Assembly: GCF_947488945.1 (NCBI RefSeq)
Contig: NZ_CANLBS010000022.1
Location: 1 to 64,000, forward strand
From: an uncultured Streptomyces sp.
GTDB taxonomy: Bacteria > Actinomycetota > Actinomycetes > Streptomycetales > Streptomycetaceae
Length of the DNA: 64,000 nucleotides
Direction of reading: 5' to 3'
Below are positions 52,007 through 60,967 of this stretch, piece after piece. The position numbers and the translations under genes are program-made. The stretch's first letter is position 1. Every line of letters starts with the position of its first letter. Below the pieces are notes generated by a model, which worked only from the letters and a program-made list of their open reading frames with translations, was not told where the DNA came from and did not search any database.

Positions 52007-52807
52007 TCAGCAGAGGGGCACGCCGGGCAGCTTCGCGTCCGGATGGTCGATGTAGATGTTGCTGATGAAGCCGTTCTGGTCGCGCAGCTTGCTCCACCAG
52101 TTGTTGCTGTATCCCTCGGCGTTGACGGTGTCGCCCTGCTTCTGGCAGAGCACCCGCACGGCCGTGGGACCGGCGAGGGTCGTGACGACGGCGGCGCCGA
52201 CGCGGGCGTCGGCACGGACGTTCACCCCGCTGCCCCAGGTGTTGAACGCGTAACCGCTGCCGCCGCACCCGTTGTCGCTCGTCAGGTACGCCTGGTAGTA
52301 GCTGCCCGGATAGGCGAGGCCCGCGCCGTTGACGGCGATGTTCTGGCCCACCCCGTTGTACAGCTGCTCGTAGTGGATGTGCGCCCCGGAGGAGTTGCCG
52401 GTGCTGCCGGTGACACCGATCTGCTGCCCCTGCGCGACGTACGCGCCGCTCGCCACGGAGTACGACGCGAGGTGGAAGTAGTACGTCGTCCAGCCGCCGC
52501 CGTGGTCGATGGCGATGTAGTTGCCCGCGCCGCTCGGCTGCGCGTAGCGGGTGGCCGTGCCGGCGGCGGAGGCGAGCACCGGCGTGCCGGCCGTGGCGCC
52601 GCCGTCGGAGCGCACGAAGTCCAGCGCGCGGCGCACCTCGGCCGAGTGGTGGCTGTACGTCCACTGCTGTCCGCAGGGGTAGGGCGCCTTGAATACGGGC
52701 GCGGCCGTCACTCCGGACTCGCCCGCCTGCGCGGGGGCGGCCGTCAGGCCGGCGAGCGCCAGAAGAGCTCCGGCGACCAGGGCCGGAAGACGTCTGAATA
52801 ACCTCAC
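52007..52807 (-). CDS. secreted M23 (LytM-type) metallopeptidase with SH3-like C-terminal domain
   Basis: 266 residues. Signal peptide with LPALVAGALLALAGLTAAPAQA (about 8-28). The LytM/M23 catalytic domain shows SHHSAEVRRALDF (His and Asp zinc ligands, H54 and D63) and GAHIHYEQ (H143, H145). Such enzymes cut peptidoglycan cross-links. The last about 75 residues form a module with TWGSGVNVRADARVG and FISNIYIDHPDAKLPGVPLC, shared with the two divergent neighbours. GTG at 52807 follows CAGGAG. Secreted to the wall or medium. Confidence 0.92.
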   Translation of the reverse strand: MRLFRRLPALVAGALLALAGLTAAPAQAGESGVTAAPVFKAPYPCGQQWTYSHHSAEVRRALDFVRSDGGATAGTPVLASAAGTATRYAQPSGAGNYIAIDHGGGWTTYYFHLASYSVASGAYVAQGQQIGVTGSTGNSSGAHIHYEQLYNGVGQNIAVNGAGLAYPGSYYQAYLTSDNGCGGSGYAFNTWGSGVNVRADARVGAAVVTTLAGPTAVRVLCQKQGDTVNAEGYSNNWWSKLRDQNGFISNIYIDHPDAKLPGVPLC

Positions 52808-53038
52808 GAGTGCTCCTGGGTGGGGGAGGCGGTCCGGACGGTGGGCCGGACCGGGGCGCGGTGAGACGTCGGGAACGTAGCGGGACCCCGCCCCGCTGAC
52901 AAGCGCCGGGCGCTCTCCTTCGACCAGGAACGAATGGGTTGCGCGATGCCCCGGCCGGCAGCACCGTGGCGACGACGTGCCAGAGCGCCCCCGGCAGCCG
53001 ACCGGGAGCGCCCGTGCCCCGAAGGAGCCCCCGATCCC

Positions 53039-54331
53039 ATGCCCCTCCTCCGTACCGCCCGTCGACCCGCCCCGCTCGTCACCGTCTCGGCCTTCCTCGG
53101 TCTGCTGCTCACCGCGCTCACCGGTCCCGTCGCGGCCGCCCCCCTCGTGTCCTCGCCCTCCGCACCCCCTGCCGGACACCCGGCCGTGCAGCCGGGAGCG
53201 GGGCGGACCCCGGACGGAACGGAGCGGATGACCGCCGTGGACATCCCGGCAGACGTCACGGCCGGAGTCGCCGTGTTCGACCGGCTCACCGGCCGCTTCA
53301 CCGAGCAGTACCGGGCGGACGCGCCCTTCCGCTCCGCGTCGGTGGTCAAACTGCTCCTGGCACTGGACTTCCTGTGGAACCGGGGCCCAACCTACGAGGT
53401 GCCGCAGGCCGACCGGGACCGGCTCGGCGCGATGCTCAGCAGCAGCGACGACGCCGCCGCGAGCCACTACTGGTCCACGGGCGGCGGCAGCGAGGTGATC
53501 ACCCGCATGGCGGCCCGGCTGGGACTCACCGGGACCGCGCCCCCGCCGGCCGGCTACCCCGGCTTCTGGGGCTACACGGCGACCACCGCCCTGGACACCG
53601 TCCGGGTCTACCGCTACCTCCTCGACGCAGCCCCCGAGCCGGTACGGACCCTCGTCGTGGGAGCGCTGCACCGGTCCACGCGCTGCGGGGCCGACGGCTT
53701 CGACCAGTACTTCGGGCTCCCCTCCGCGTTCGGCTCATCGGGAGCGGTCAAGCAGGGCTGGTCGGGCTTCACGTCCGGGGGCTGCACCGCCTCGGGGGCG
53801 CCGGTCGACGCGGGGACACGGCCCGAGGCGGGGACACGGCCCGACGCGGCCGCCACGCACGGCCCGTCCGCGCCCCGTACGGCACCCGCCGGGACCGCGG
53901 CGGCGACGCTGGACCTGACGTCCGAGGCACTGCACACCACCGGCACCGCCGGGCCCGACGACCGGACGGTGGTGGCCGTCCTGACCCTGCACCCCGACGG
54001 CACGTCGTACGGAACCGCCTACAACAGGGTCACCGCACTCACCGGTTCCCTGGACGTCCCCGGGGCCGTCCGCCCCTCCGGCACCCGGTTCACCACCTGG
54101 GGCAGCGGGGTACGGGTCCGTGCCGCCCCCACCACCTCGTCGGCGGCCCTCACCACCCTGCCCGCCGGAGTGGGCGTCCTCGTCGGATGCCAGCGGCAGG
54201 GCGGCCGGGTGTCGGTCCCGCCGTACGTCAACGACTGGTGGGCCTACCTGCCCCAGTACGGCGGCTGGATCACCAACATCTACGTCGACTCCCCGGGCAA
54301 CACCCTTCCTGGCGTGGCCCCCTGCCCGTAG
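53039..54331 (+). CDS. secreted class A beta-lactamase-like serine hydrolase with SH3-like C-terminal domain
   Basis: 430 residues. Signal peptide (PLVTVSAFLGLLLTALTGPVAAA). The beta-lactamase/PBP-like fold has the SxxK box S101-V-V-K104 within FRSASVVKLLLALDF, an SSSDDAA element in the place of SDN, and VKQGWSGF at the position of KTG. Lactamase activity is not implied; such proteins can be carboxypeptidase-like or inactive. An unusual 50-residue Ala/Gly/Thr insertion follows. The C-terminal 75 residues (TWGSGVRVRAAPTTSS, then ITNIYVDSPGNTLPGVAPCP) repeat the module of the neighbouring M23 gene. ATG with AAGGAG upstream. Confidence 0.88.
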   Translation: MPLLRTARRPAPLVTVSAFLGLLLTALTGPVAAAPLVSSPSAPPAGHPAVQPGAGRTPDGTERMTAVDIPADVTAGVAVFDRLTGRFTEQYRADAPFRSASVVKLLLALDFLWNRGPTYEVPQADRDRLGAMLSSSDDAAASHYWSTGGGSEVITRMAARLGLTGTAPPPAGYPGFWGYTATTALDTVRVYRYLLDAAPEPVRTLVVGALHRSTRCGADGFDQYFGLPSAFGSSGAVKQGWSGFTSGGCTASGAPVDAGTRPEAGTRPDAAATHGPSAPRTAPAGTAAATLDLTSEALHTTGTAGPDDRTVVAVLTLHPDGTSYGTAYNRVTALTGSLDVPGAVRPSGTRFTTWGSGVRVRAAPTTSSAALTTLPAGVGVLVGCQRQGGRVSVPPYVNDWWAYLPQYGGWITNIYVDSPGNTLPGVAPCP

Positions 54332-54369
54332 CGCCTTTCCCGCACCCCCCACCGAGAAGGAGACGCACC

Positions 54370-55647
54370 GTGCACCGCACCCACAGACCCAACGCCCCGA
54401 CCCCGTCCGCACGTCGCGGGTCCGTCCTCGCCGTGTCACTGCTGGCCGCAGCGTCCCTCACGCTCGCCCCCGGCCCGGCGGCCGCCCGCGGTGCCTCGCC
54501 CGACGACGCCCCGCCCGACAGCGTGAGCTGGCACGTGGACCTGACCGCCCCGGCCGAGGAGACCAACGTCGCCCGCACCGGCGGCACTCTGCGCCTGCGC
54601 GACCACGGCCGGGGGCCCGCGTCGGCCCGCTCCGCCCGCGGGCAGGGCGCGGCCCTGCTGCCCGTACGCGAACTCGGCCGGGCGGTCGACCGCATATCCA
54701 CCGACCTGGACGCCACCGTTCCGGCCGGGTCCCAGGTCGCCGTGGACGTACGCGGACAGGACGGTCTGGGCCGGTGGACCGAATGGCGCGAGGCACGGGC
54801 CGGCGCGCCCGCCGAGCTGCCCCGGGCCGTCACCCGGGTGCAGACCCGGATCACCCTGGTCACCGCGCCCGACGGCGCCGCGCCGACCGTCCGCGCCCTG
54901 GACCTGACCGCCTCGCTCGACGACGCGCCGCAGGCCAGGGCCGCGGCGGCCGCCTTCACGGCAACCGTCTACGCGACCCGCGAGGGCCTGGTCGGCGGTA
55001 CCACCGCGAACGGGCACGTGATCGTCCCGAACGACCACTTCGTGGCACTCCCCTCCCGGCGCGGCCTCTCCCCGAAGGGCAGCGGCCAGTACTCGGTCAA
55101 AGTCTGCGGCCCGGCCCGCTGCGAGACGGCCCCGGTGTGGGACGTCGGCCCGTGGAACACCCACGACGACCACTGGAACCCGTCCTCCGTCCGCGAGACG
55201 TTCAAGGACCTGCCGCAGGGCAGGCCCGAGGCACAGGCGGCCTACCAGAACGGCTACAACGGCGGGTTGGACGAGTTCGGCCGCCGGGTGCTCAACCCGG
55301 CCGGCATCGACCTCGCCGACGGCACCTTCTACAACGTCGGCCTGAACGACAACGGCTATGTGACCGTGACCTACCTGTGGACCGGCACCGGCGCCGCGAC
55401 CACGTCCTTCCCGACCTGGGGCACCGCCGTCAACATCCGTCAGCAGGCGACCAGTACGTCCACCCGCGTCGCACAGCTCGCGGGCCCCACCACGGTGCGC
55501 GTGCAGTGCCAGGTGCACGGCGGGGTCGTCCAGGCCGACGGCCACAGCAACGACGCCTGGTCCTACCTGCCGGACTACGGCGGCTACCTCTCCAACATCT
55601 TCATCGACGTCGCCGACGCCTGGCTCCCGGGCGTCCCGACCTGCTGA
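54370..55647 (+). CDS. secreted protein of unknown function with SH3-like C-terminal domain
   Basis: 425 residues. Signal peptide (SVLAVSLLAAASLTLAPGPAAA). Residues about 50-190 are a beta-rich domain of a kind found in Streptomyces amidase and peptidase proteins (SWHVDLTAPAEETNVARTGG, DVRGQDGLGRWTEWREA). Residues about 205-335 resemble a secreted hydrolase or pore-type domain with TREGLVGGTTANGHVIVPND and VWDVGPWNTHDDHWNP, a sequence common to many secreted Streptomyces proteins, function not known to me. The last 75 residues are the shared SH3-like module. GTG follows GAAGGAG 38 bases after the previous stop, so probably one operon. Confidence 0.85.
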   Translation: MHRTHRPNAPTPSARRGSVLAVSLLAAASLTLAPGPAAARGASPDDAPPDSVSWHVDLTAPAEETNVARTGGTLRLRDHGRGPASARSARGQGAALLPVRELGRAVDRISTDLDATVPAGSQVAVDVRGQDGLGRWTEWREARAGAPAELPRAVTRVQTRITLVTAPDGAAPTVRALDLTASLDDAPQARAAAAAFTATVYATREGLVGGTTANGHVIVPNDHFVALPSRRGLSPKGSGQYSVKVCGPARCETAPVWDVGPWNTHDDHWNPSSVRETFKDLPQGRPEAQAAYQNGYNGGLDEFGRRVLNPAGIDLADGTFYNVGLNDNGYVTVTYLWTGTGAATTSFPTWGTAVNIRQQATSTSTRVAQLAGPTTVRVQCQVHGGVVQADGHSNDAWSYLPDYGGYLSNIFIDVADAWLPGVPTC

Positions 55648-55722
55648 CCGGAAGAAAGCCGGCACACGGGTCCGGGGCAGTTCGACCGCCTGTGCCCGCA
55701 GCCCCACGTCACGCACGCGCAC

Positions 55723-55763
55723 CCGACGCCGCCGCGAAGCGCTCACGCCCGCGGCGGCGTCGG
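55723..55763. terminator. bidirectional hairpin terminator
   Basis: Fourteen-base arms (CCGACGCCGCCGCG at 55723-55736 and its complement at 55750-55763) with a 13-base loop separate the convergent genes ending at 55647 and 55769. Confidence 0.8.
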
Positions 55764-55768
55764 AAGGG

Positions 55769-57190
55769 TCAGCGTTGCAGGGTGAGGAGTCCCGGCCGCC
55801 ACGGCAACCGGTTGTATTCGCCCCCCGCGTTGGGGTCCTTGCCCTGGTAGAGGAACCGCAGGTTGCACGGGTCGATGGTCATGGTCTGGTCGGGGTTGTC
55901 GCGGACCAGGTCACCGTGGCTGATGTCGTTGGTCCAGACGGCACCGCTGTTGGCCTTGCCCGCGAAGGGGTTGGTCTCACTCGCGGCCTGCGGGGTCCAG
56001 GCCCCGTTCAGGCTGGAGGCCGTGAAGGAGCGGAAATAGCGCCCGTTCGCGCCCATCGCCTCGACGATCATGAGGTACTGGGTCTGGCCCTGGACCTTGT
56101 AGACCTGTACGCCCTCGAAAAGGTTGGCCTTCGTGTCGCTCATGACCGTCGTGTACGACGAGCCGAAGCTGCCCGGGAAGTTCCCGATCGGCATGCTCGC
56201 CCGGTAGATCCTTCCATTGTCACCGGCGAAGAACAGGTACATGTTCTGGCCGTCGGCGATCAGGGTCTGGTCGATCGGACCGGTGTCGGAGCCGGAGATG
56301 CTCCCGGTGAACAGCGGCTGCGGAGAGGACCAGCCGTTGGGATTGGTGGGGTCACTCGACGTGCGGTAGACGAAGGGCGACGCACCCCACTGGTACGCCA
56401 GCACCCAGATGTCCTTCGGCGCGAAGTAGAACAGCGTAGGTGCGACCGCGGCCTGGTTCATTCCGGTCTGGGCGGCGGAAGCCATGTTCGGCCAGTCCGT
56501 GAAGGGACTGAACATCATCGAACCGTACGACGATCCGGACACGTTCGACGCGTAGACCAGGTGCTTGCCGTTGTGCGTCACCGTGGTGAAGTCCTTCACC
56601 GCGGCCCACCCGTTCGCCGGCTGCGCCAGCACACCCGTCGAGGTCCAGCGGTACGTCGACGGAAGAGCACATGTGCCTCCCGTCGGCGGCGTCCCGGGCA
56701 GGCCCGTCCACTTCTGGTGGCTGCCGCCGTTGCACGTCCCCATCTGCACGGCCGTGCCGTTGGCCGTCCCCGCTCCCGCGGCCTCCAGGCACAGCCCGGA
56801 CTCGACGCCGACGACCGTGCCGTCGGACCCCACCCGCCACTGCTGGTTCGCACCGCCCGAACAGCCCCAGATCTGAACCCGGGTACCGGCCGTGGTGGCG
56901 TGGCCCGGAACGTCCAGGCACTTGTTGCCGTACACGCTCAGTTGGTTGGCGTCCGTCAGCGTCCACTGCTGGTTGGTCCCGTTCCAGCAGTCGTAGAGCT
57001 GCAGGTACGTGCCGTCGGTCTGAACGGCGCCCGGAACATCCAGGCACCGGCCCGAGCCGCCGCGCAAGGAGCCGGTGGCAGCCGCCTGGGCCGGGGCGGC
57101 CACCAGCATCGCCGCCATCGCGGCGAGGGCCGCGACCACGGCGGCGAGCACCGCGGACCCACGCCTGCGGCTGAGACTTCCTCTGTGCAT
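55769..57190 (-). CDS. secreted GH62 alpha-L-arabinofuranosidase with N-terminal CBM13
   Basis: 473 residues. Signal peptide ends near AAPAQAAA. Residues about 40-160 are a ricin-type CBM13 with three QxW repeats (GSGRCLDVPG, NKCLDVPGHATTAG, SGLCLEAAGAGTANGT). The GH62 catalytic domain follows (about 175-473) with RWTSTGVLAQPANGWAAVKD, LVYASNVSG, SDTGPIDQTLIADG, LFEGVQVYKV and NDISHGDLVRDN, all typical of GH62. The enzyme removes arabinose side chains from arabinoxylan. ATG with GAGG upstream. Divergent from the GH10 xylanase gene, sharing a 1-kb control region. Confidence 0.95.
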   Translation of the reverse strand: MHRGSLSRRRGSAVLAAVVAALAAMAAMLVAAPAQAAATGSLRGGSGRCLDVPGAVQTDGTYLQLYDCWNGTNQQWTLTDANQLSVYGNKCLDVPGHATTAGTRVQIWGCSGGANQQWRVGSDGTVVGVESGLCLEAAGAGTANGTAVQMGTCNGGSHQKWTGLPGTPPTGGTCALPSTYRWTSTGVLAQPANGWAAVKDFTTVTHNGKHLVYASNVSGSSYGSMMFSPFTDWPNMASAAQTGMNQAAVAPTLFYFAPKDIWVLAYQWGASPFVYRTSSDPTNPNGWSSPQPLFTGSISGSDTGPIDQTLIADGQNMYLFFAGDNGRIYRASMPIGNFPGSFGSSYTTVMSDTKANLFEGVQVYKVQGQTQYLMIVEAMGANGRYFRSFTASSLNGAWTPQAASETNPFAGKANSGAVWTNDISHGDLVRDNPDQTMTIDPCNLRFLYQGKDPNAGGEYNRLPWRPGLLTLQR

Positions 57191-57457
57191 GGGGACTACC
57201 TCAATCCTGAGTGGACGGATCCGGCCGGCCTCGTCAGAGGTCGCCGGGACTGCGGTGTGGTGCGCAGCGGCCCGTGAGCACCTGCGGCGTACCGCTGGTG
57301 GCCCCCGGTCCTCCGCGAACTTCCGGGTGGCGCCGGCCGAAGAGAGCAGAAGACTTATTTTGACGAGGGCATGACACGCATCGGGGCGCCTCCGCGCCAC
57401 CGGCTCCGTGCGACGCGCCCCGTCATCTCCGTACCGCACACCGGGTCGGTGCGACGT

Positions 57458-57473
57458 GTTCGCCCTACCGAAC
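57458..57473. promoter_or_regulatory. palindromic operator-like site 1
   Basis: GTTCG and CGAAC arms flank a six-base CCCTAC spacer. Symmetric half-sites are typical of LacI/GntR-type binding sites. It lies about 270 bases upstream of the GH62 start. Confidence 0.4.
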
Positions 57474-57554
57474 AAGAGTCGAAGTGTCGAGCGCCTCTCA
57501 CGATAGGGAGCTCCCGAAAGGCGTCAACCCCTCTCGCATGTATCGCCGGTAATG

Positions 57555-57569
57555 CCGAAACATTTTCGG
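57555..57569. promoter_or_regulatory. palindromic operator-like site 2
   Basis: A perfect inverted repeat with arms CCGAAA and TTTCGG around CAT. The GAAA/TTTC half-sites match those of other sites in this region. Confidence 0.5.
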
Positions 57570-57734
57570 GAATCCCACACGAAAAGACGGACGGGACACA
57601 CATCAGCAGCAACGCCGAACCATGCCATGCGCCGACACGAAGTTGACCCGACACGGCCCCCACGCCGTCCGGCCGATATATTCCCAGCACACCGACCATT
57701 ACCCGAGGCTTCCGATGCCCGCCCAGCGGAATAT

Positions 57735-57748
57735 CGAAAGTTTCGAAA
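57735..57748. promoter_or_regulatory. palindromic operator-like site 3
   Basis: CGAAAGTTTCG, a perfect palindrome around a central G, runs directly into TTTCGAAA, so two overlapping symmetric sites of the same CGAAA/TTTCG type are present. CGAAA/TTTCG palindromes are known upstream of xylanolytic genes in Streptomyces, where LacI-family repressors act. Confidence 0.6.
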
Positions 57749-58198
57749 GATCGACAGAAAGTTTTTTGGTCAGGAGTGTTGACGCTACAACGTCACTGCC
57801 TCAATCATTCCTGTCGGAATAACCGGTCACGGGCTCGACACGTCGAGCGTGCCGGCTCGAACGACCCGGCCCCGTGGCTAGATCGGCGCACCACCGCTCT
57901 GCACATCCGCACCGCACATCCGCACCGCACATCCGCGCACCACCGCACCCCCACCAGCCCGATTCCGGTGAGGTCGCACCGAACCCGTCCCGGCTCTCCA
58001 CCCGGTGGGAGAGGTACGCGGCGGCGCGCGGCGGCCCCCGGCTGAGCAGCGAGGGAGTACCGCCGTGCCCGCGTGCCGAGGATCGCCCCGCCCCACGACC
58101 GCTGTGTCCGGCGACTCCGCACTGCGCGGGCCCCGGTCCGCCCTGTCCGACCGTCCGTCTGTCCGCCCGTCCGTGATTTCTACCTTGGAGGCACAGCC

Positions 58199-59638
58199 AT
58201 GGGCTCGTACGCCCTTCCCGGACCCTTTGTCCGCCGAAAGATCCGCGACCTGCTGTTAGCCCTGATCGTCGGAGTCCTCGGCGCCGTCACCGCACTCGTC
58301 GCGGCACCGCCTGCCGGCGCCGCCGAGAGCACGCTCGGCGCCGCTGCGGCGCAGAGCGGCCGCTACTTCGGCACCGCCGTCGCCTCGGGCAAGCTGAGCG
58401 ACTCGACGTACGCGACGATCGCGAGCCGTGAGTTCAACTCGGTGACGGCCGAGAACGAGATGAAGATCGACGCCACCGAACCGCAGCGGGGCCAGTTCAA
58501 CTTCACCGCTGCCGACCGCGTCTACAACTGGGCGGTGCAGAACGGCAAGCAGGTGCGCGGCCACACCCTGGCCTGGCACTCCCAGCAGCCCGGCTGGATG
58601 CAGAGCCTCAGCGGCAGCGCTCTGCGCCAGGCGATGACCGACCACATCAACGGCGTCATGGCCCACTACAAGGGCAAGATCGCGCAGTGGGACGTCGTGA
58701 ACGAGGCCTTCGCCGACGGCAGTTCAGGAGCCCGGCGGGACTCCAACCTCCAGCGCAGCGGCAATGACTGGATCGAGGTCGCCTTCCGCGCCGCGCGCGC
58801 CGCCGACCCGGCGGCCAAGCTGTGCTACAACGACTACAACGTCGAGGACTGGACCTGGGCCAAGACCCAGGCCATGTACGCCATGGTCCGGGACTTCAAG
58901 CAACGCGGCGTTCCGATCGACTGCGTCGGCTTCCAGTCGCACTTCAACAGCGGCAGCCCCTACAACAGCAACTTCCGGACCACCCTGCAGAACTTCGCCG
59001 CGCTCGGCGTCGACGTGGCGGTCACCGAACTCGACATCCAGGGCGCCCCGGCCTCGACCTACGCCAGCGTGACCAACGACTGCCTGGCCGTCCCGCGCTG
59101 CCTCGGCATCACCGTCTGGGGCGTGCGCGACACCGACTCCTGGCGATCGGAACAGTCACCGCTGCTGTTCAACGGCGACGGCAGCAAGAAGCCCGCCTAC
59201 ACCGCCGTCCTCAACGCGCTCAACGGCGGTTCCACCACGCCCACCACGCCCCCTGCGGGTTCCGGACCGATCAAGGGTGTCGGCTCGGGCCGCTGCCTGG
59301 ACGTGCCCGCCGCCAGCACCACCGACGGCACCCAGCTCCAACTGTGGGACTGCCACAACGCCACCAATCAGCAGTGGACGTACACCGCCGCCGGGGAGCT
59401 CCGGGTCTACGGCGACAAATGCCTGGACGCCGCCGGCACCGGCAACGGCGCCAAAGTCCAGATCTACAGCTGCTGGGGAGGCGACAACCAGAAATGGCGC
59501 CTCGCCTCCGACGGATCCATCGTCGGCGTCCAGTCCGGCCTCTGCCTCGACAGCGTCGCAGCCGGCACCGCCAATGGAACCCTGATCCAGCTCTACTCCT
59601 GCTCGACCGGCAGCAACCAGCGCTGGACCCGCGCCTGA
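58199..59638 (+). CDS. secreted GH10 endo-1,4-beta-xylanase with C-terminal CBM13
   Basis: 479 residues. Signal peptide (ALIVGVLGAVTALVAAPPAGA, about 21-41). GH10 barrel from about 45 to 345 with FNSVTAENEMKID (79-91), GHTLAWHSQQPGWM (121-134), the acid/base E169 in WDVVNEAF and the nucleophile E277 in VTELDIQG. A Thr-Pro linker near 355-360 leads to a ricin-type CBM13 with three CLD/QxW repeats (CLDVPAASTTDG, KCLDAAGTGNG, LCLDSVAAGTANG), close to the CBM13 of the divergent GH62. It cuts the xylan backbone. ATG with GGAGG upstream, terminator downstream. Confidence 0.96.
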   Translation: MGSYALPGPFVRRKIRDLLLALIVGVLGAVTALVAAPPAGAAESTLGAAAAQSGRYFGTAVASGKLSDSTYATIASREFNSVTAENEMKIDATEPQRGQFNFTAADRVYNWAVQNGKQVRGHTLAWHSQQPGWMQSLSGSALRQAMTDHINGVMAHYKGKIAQWDVVNEAFADGSSGARRDSNLQRSGNDWIEVAFRAARAADPAAKLCYNDYNVEDWTWAKTQAMYAMVRDFKQRGVPIDCVGFQSHFNSGSPYNSNFRTTLQNFAALGVDVAVTELDIQGAPASTYASVTNDCLAVPRCLGITVWGVRDTDSWRSEQSPLLFNGDGSKKPAYTAVLNALNGGSTTPTTPPAGSGPIKGVGSGRCLDVPAASTTDGTQLQLWDCHNATNQQWTYTAAGELRVYGDKCLDAAGTGNGAKVQIYSCWGGDNQKWRLASDGSIVGVQSGLCLDSVAAGTANGTLIQLYSCSTGSNQRWTRA

Positions 59639-59668
59639 CGGGACCCCGCACGAACGCGAAAACGGAAC

Positions 59669-59710
59669 GGCCGCTGCCCGAGCCGGCACCCACCGGCTCC
59701 GGCAGCGGCC
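59669..59710 (+). terminator. long hairpin terminator after xylanase gene
   Basis: An outer arm GGCCGCTGCC pairs perfectly with GGCAGCGGCC, and inner bases GAGCCGG with CCGGCTC, leaving a short loop. It lies 30 bases past the xylanase stop. Confidence 0.85.
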
Positions 59711-59746
59711 GGACTGCCACGTCCCGCCCCGACGGGGGCCGCAGGG

Positions 59747-60102
59747 GTGGTCGCGGCGCACCTGGTCTCGACCGTTCTGCAGAACACCCCCGACTCCTAC
59801 AACCAAGATCTTCGCCAGTTAACCGAGGGCTGGCCCATACCGGGTTGGCGGTTCTTCGCCCCGAACCCGGGTGTGCAGAACGTCCACCTGCTGGTGCGCG
59901 ACGTCAGGGCGGGCGACGCTCAGCCGAGCCCTTGGCGCGACGTGACCCCGAAGGTCCCGCACGGGGGTGGACGCAGGTCATCTGGAATCCCGCGAGCCGG
60001 GGCCCCAAAGCCCTGTTCGACGCCATGCAGCAGCTCTCCTTGATGAGCGCGAACCAAGCAGGTTTCTCGTGGGTCACGCCTGCTGGAGAGCAGGCGTGGT
60101 GA
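59747..60102 (+). pseudogene. DUF5819-like gene remnant, frameshifted
   Basis: The first part reads VVAAHLVSTVLQNTPDSYNQ and then WRFFAPNPGVQNVHLLVRD, a pattern of the DUF5819 family (WxxFAPNP). Around 59945-59975 the frame breaks; the next frame carries on with a matching RGWTQVIWNPASRGPKALFD and then AMQQLSLM, to a stop at 60100-60102. The true N-terminus and most of the family C-terminus are missing. It is probably a decayed gene. Confidence 0.6.
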
Positions 60103-60436
60103 GCGCAAGGTCGACACGGTCGAAGCAGATTTCCGGGGCCTTCAGCTCGATTCCGCTTTCGACGTAGTCACCATGTCCAAGAACACGTTCTTCCTGGCAC
60201 AGAGCCACGACGAGAATCGAGCTTCTGCGTGCCATCGGGCGGCACCTCAAGCCGGGAGGTGCCGCCCTCCTCGACTGCACCGACCCCGTCGAGTACCTCC
60301 GAGCGGACGGGACCGCCCACACCGTCACCTATCCCCTGGGCCGTGACCGGATGGTGACGATCACTCAGACCGCCGACCGGGCGACCCATACACTGCACGC
60401 TCACGAAGGATGCTCGTGGTTCTGGAGGCGAAGTGA
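60103..60436 (+). pseudogene. SAM-dependent methyltransferase remnant
   Basis: Fragments of a class I methyltransferase occur in different frames: DSAFDVVTMSKNTFFLAQ (about 60150-60203) and then, after a frame change, AIGRHLKPGGAALLDC (about 60230-60280) and TITQTADRATHTLHAHEG (60358-60411). The SAM-binding motif I is absent. Two or more frameshifts are needed to join the pieces, so it is not functional. Confidence 0.55.
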
Positions 60437-60930
60437 CCGCTGCTCCCATCCTCGCTGCCGAGCGTGCCACGGTCACCATGGGCGACGTCACCCTGCTGGA
60501 GCCGACCTCGTTCGCGGTGCTGCCGGGCGAAATCTGGTGCCTTACCGGCGGCAACGGGTCGGGGAAGACGACGCTCCTGCGGGCCTTCCTGGGCAGCCGG
60601 AGTCTCACCGCCGGTTCGTGTTCGGTGCGCGGCGAACCCGCGGACATGGCCAAGCCGCAGCACCGACGCCTCGTGGCTTCCTTGGTCGACGCGATCCCGT
60701 TCGCCCGTGACATGACACTGCGCGAGCAGGTGACCCTGGTGGCCGCCCCCTGGTACGGCAACAGCGCGACGACCGCCGAAGCCGCAGAAGAGGTCATCGA
60801 GCGACTGGGACTGTCCCCGCTGGGCGAGCGGTTCCCCCATCAGGTCTCCTCGGGGCAGTTGCAACTCTTCGGCATCGCGCACGCGGCTGTGCCTCAACGG
60901 CCACCTGCAATTCTCCTCCGTGGACGAGTA
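60433..60930 (+). pseudogene. truncated ABC transporter ATP-binding protein
   Basis: GTG start at 60433 with Walker A GGNGSGKTTL (about 38-47), the Q-loop region and ABC signature SSGQLQLFGIA (about 141-151). After PQRPPAILL, where Walker B DEP should come, the frame turns to RGRV and low-complexity Arg/Gly sequence that runs antisense into the RNA methyltransferase gene. Walker B, H-loop and the C-terminal third are lost, so ATP hydrolysis is not expected. Confidence 0.75.
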
Positions 60931-60967
60931 GCCGCTACCACGAGGCCCTCGCCCATCCCGCCCTGGG

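Larger units (their letters stand above)
57191..58198. promoter_or_regulatory. 1-kb divergent control region of GH62 and GH10 genes
   Basis: No credible gene; several features are annotated inside it separately. It also contains a GGGAGCTCCC palindrome (57506-57515) and an ATTCC-TGTC-GGAAT inverted repeat (57807-57820). TTGACG at 57779 resembles a -35 box for the rightward gene, with a weak -10-like CAATCA 17 bases on. Most of the rest is GC-rich and repetitive (CCGCACATC-type direct repeats near 57907-57940). The rightward Shine-Dalgarno TTGGAGG lies before 58199. Confidence 0.6.

Noticed and set aside
53039..54331. Antibiotic-inactivating beta-lactamase.
   Set aside because: Only the SxxK box is clear; the SDN and KTG positions are altered and an SH3-like tail is attached, so lactamase function cannot be claimed.
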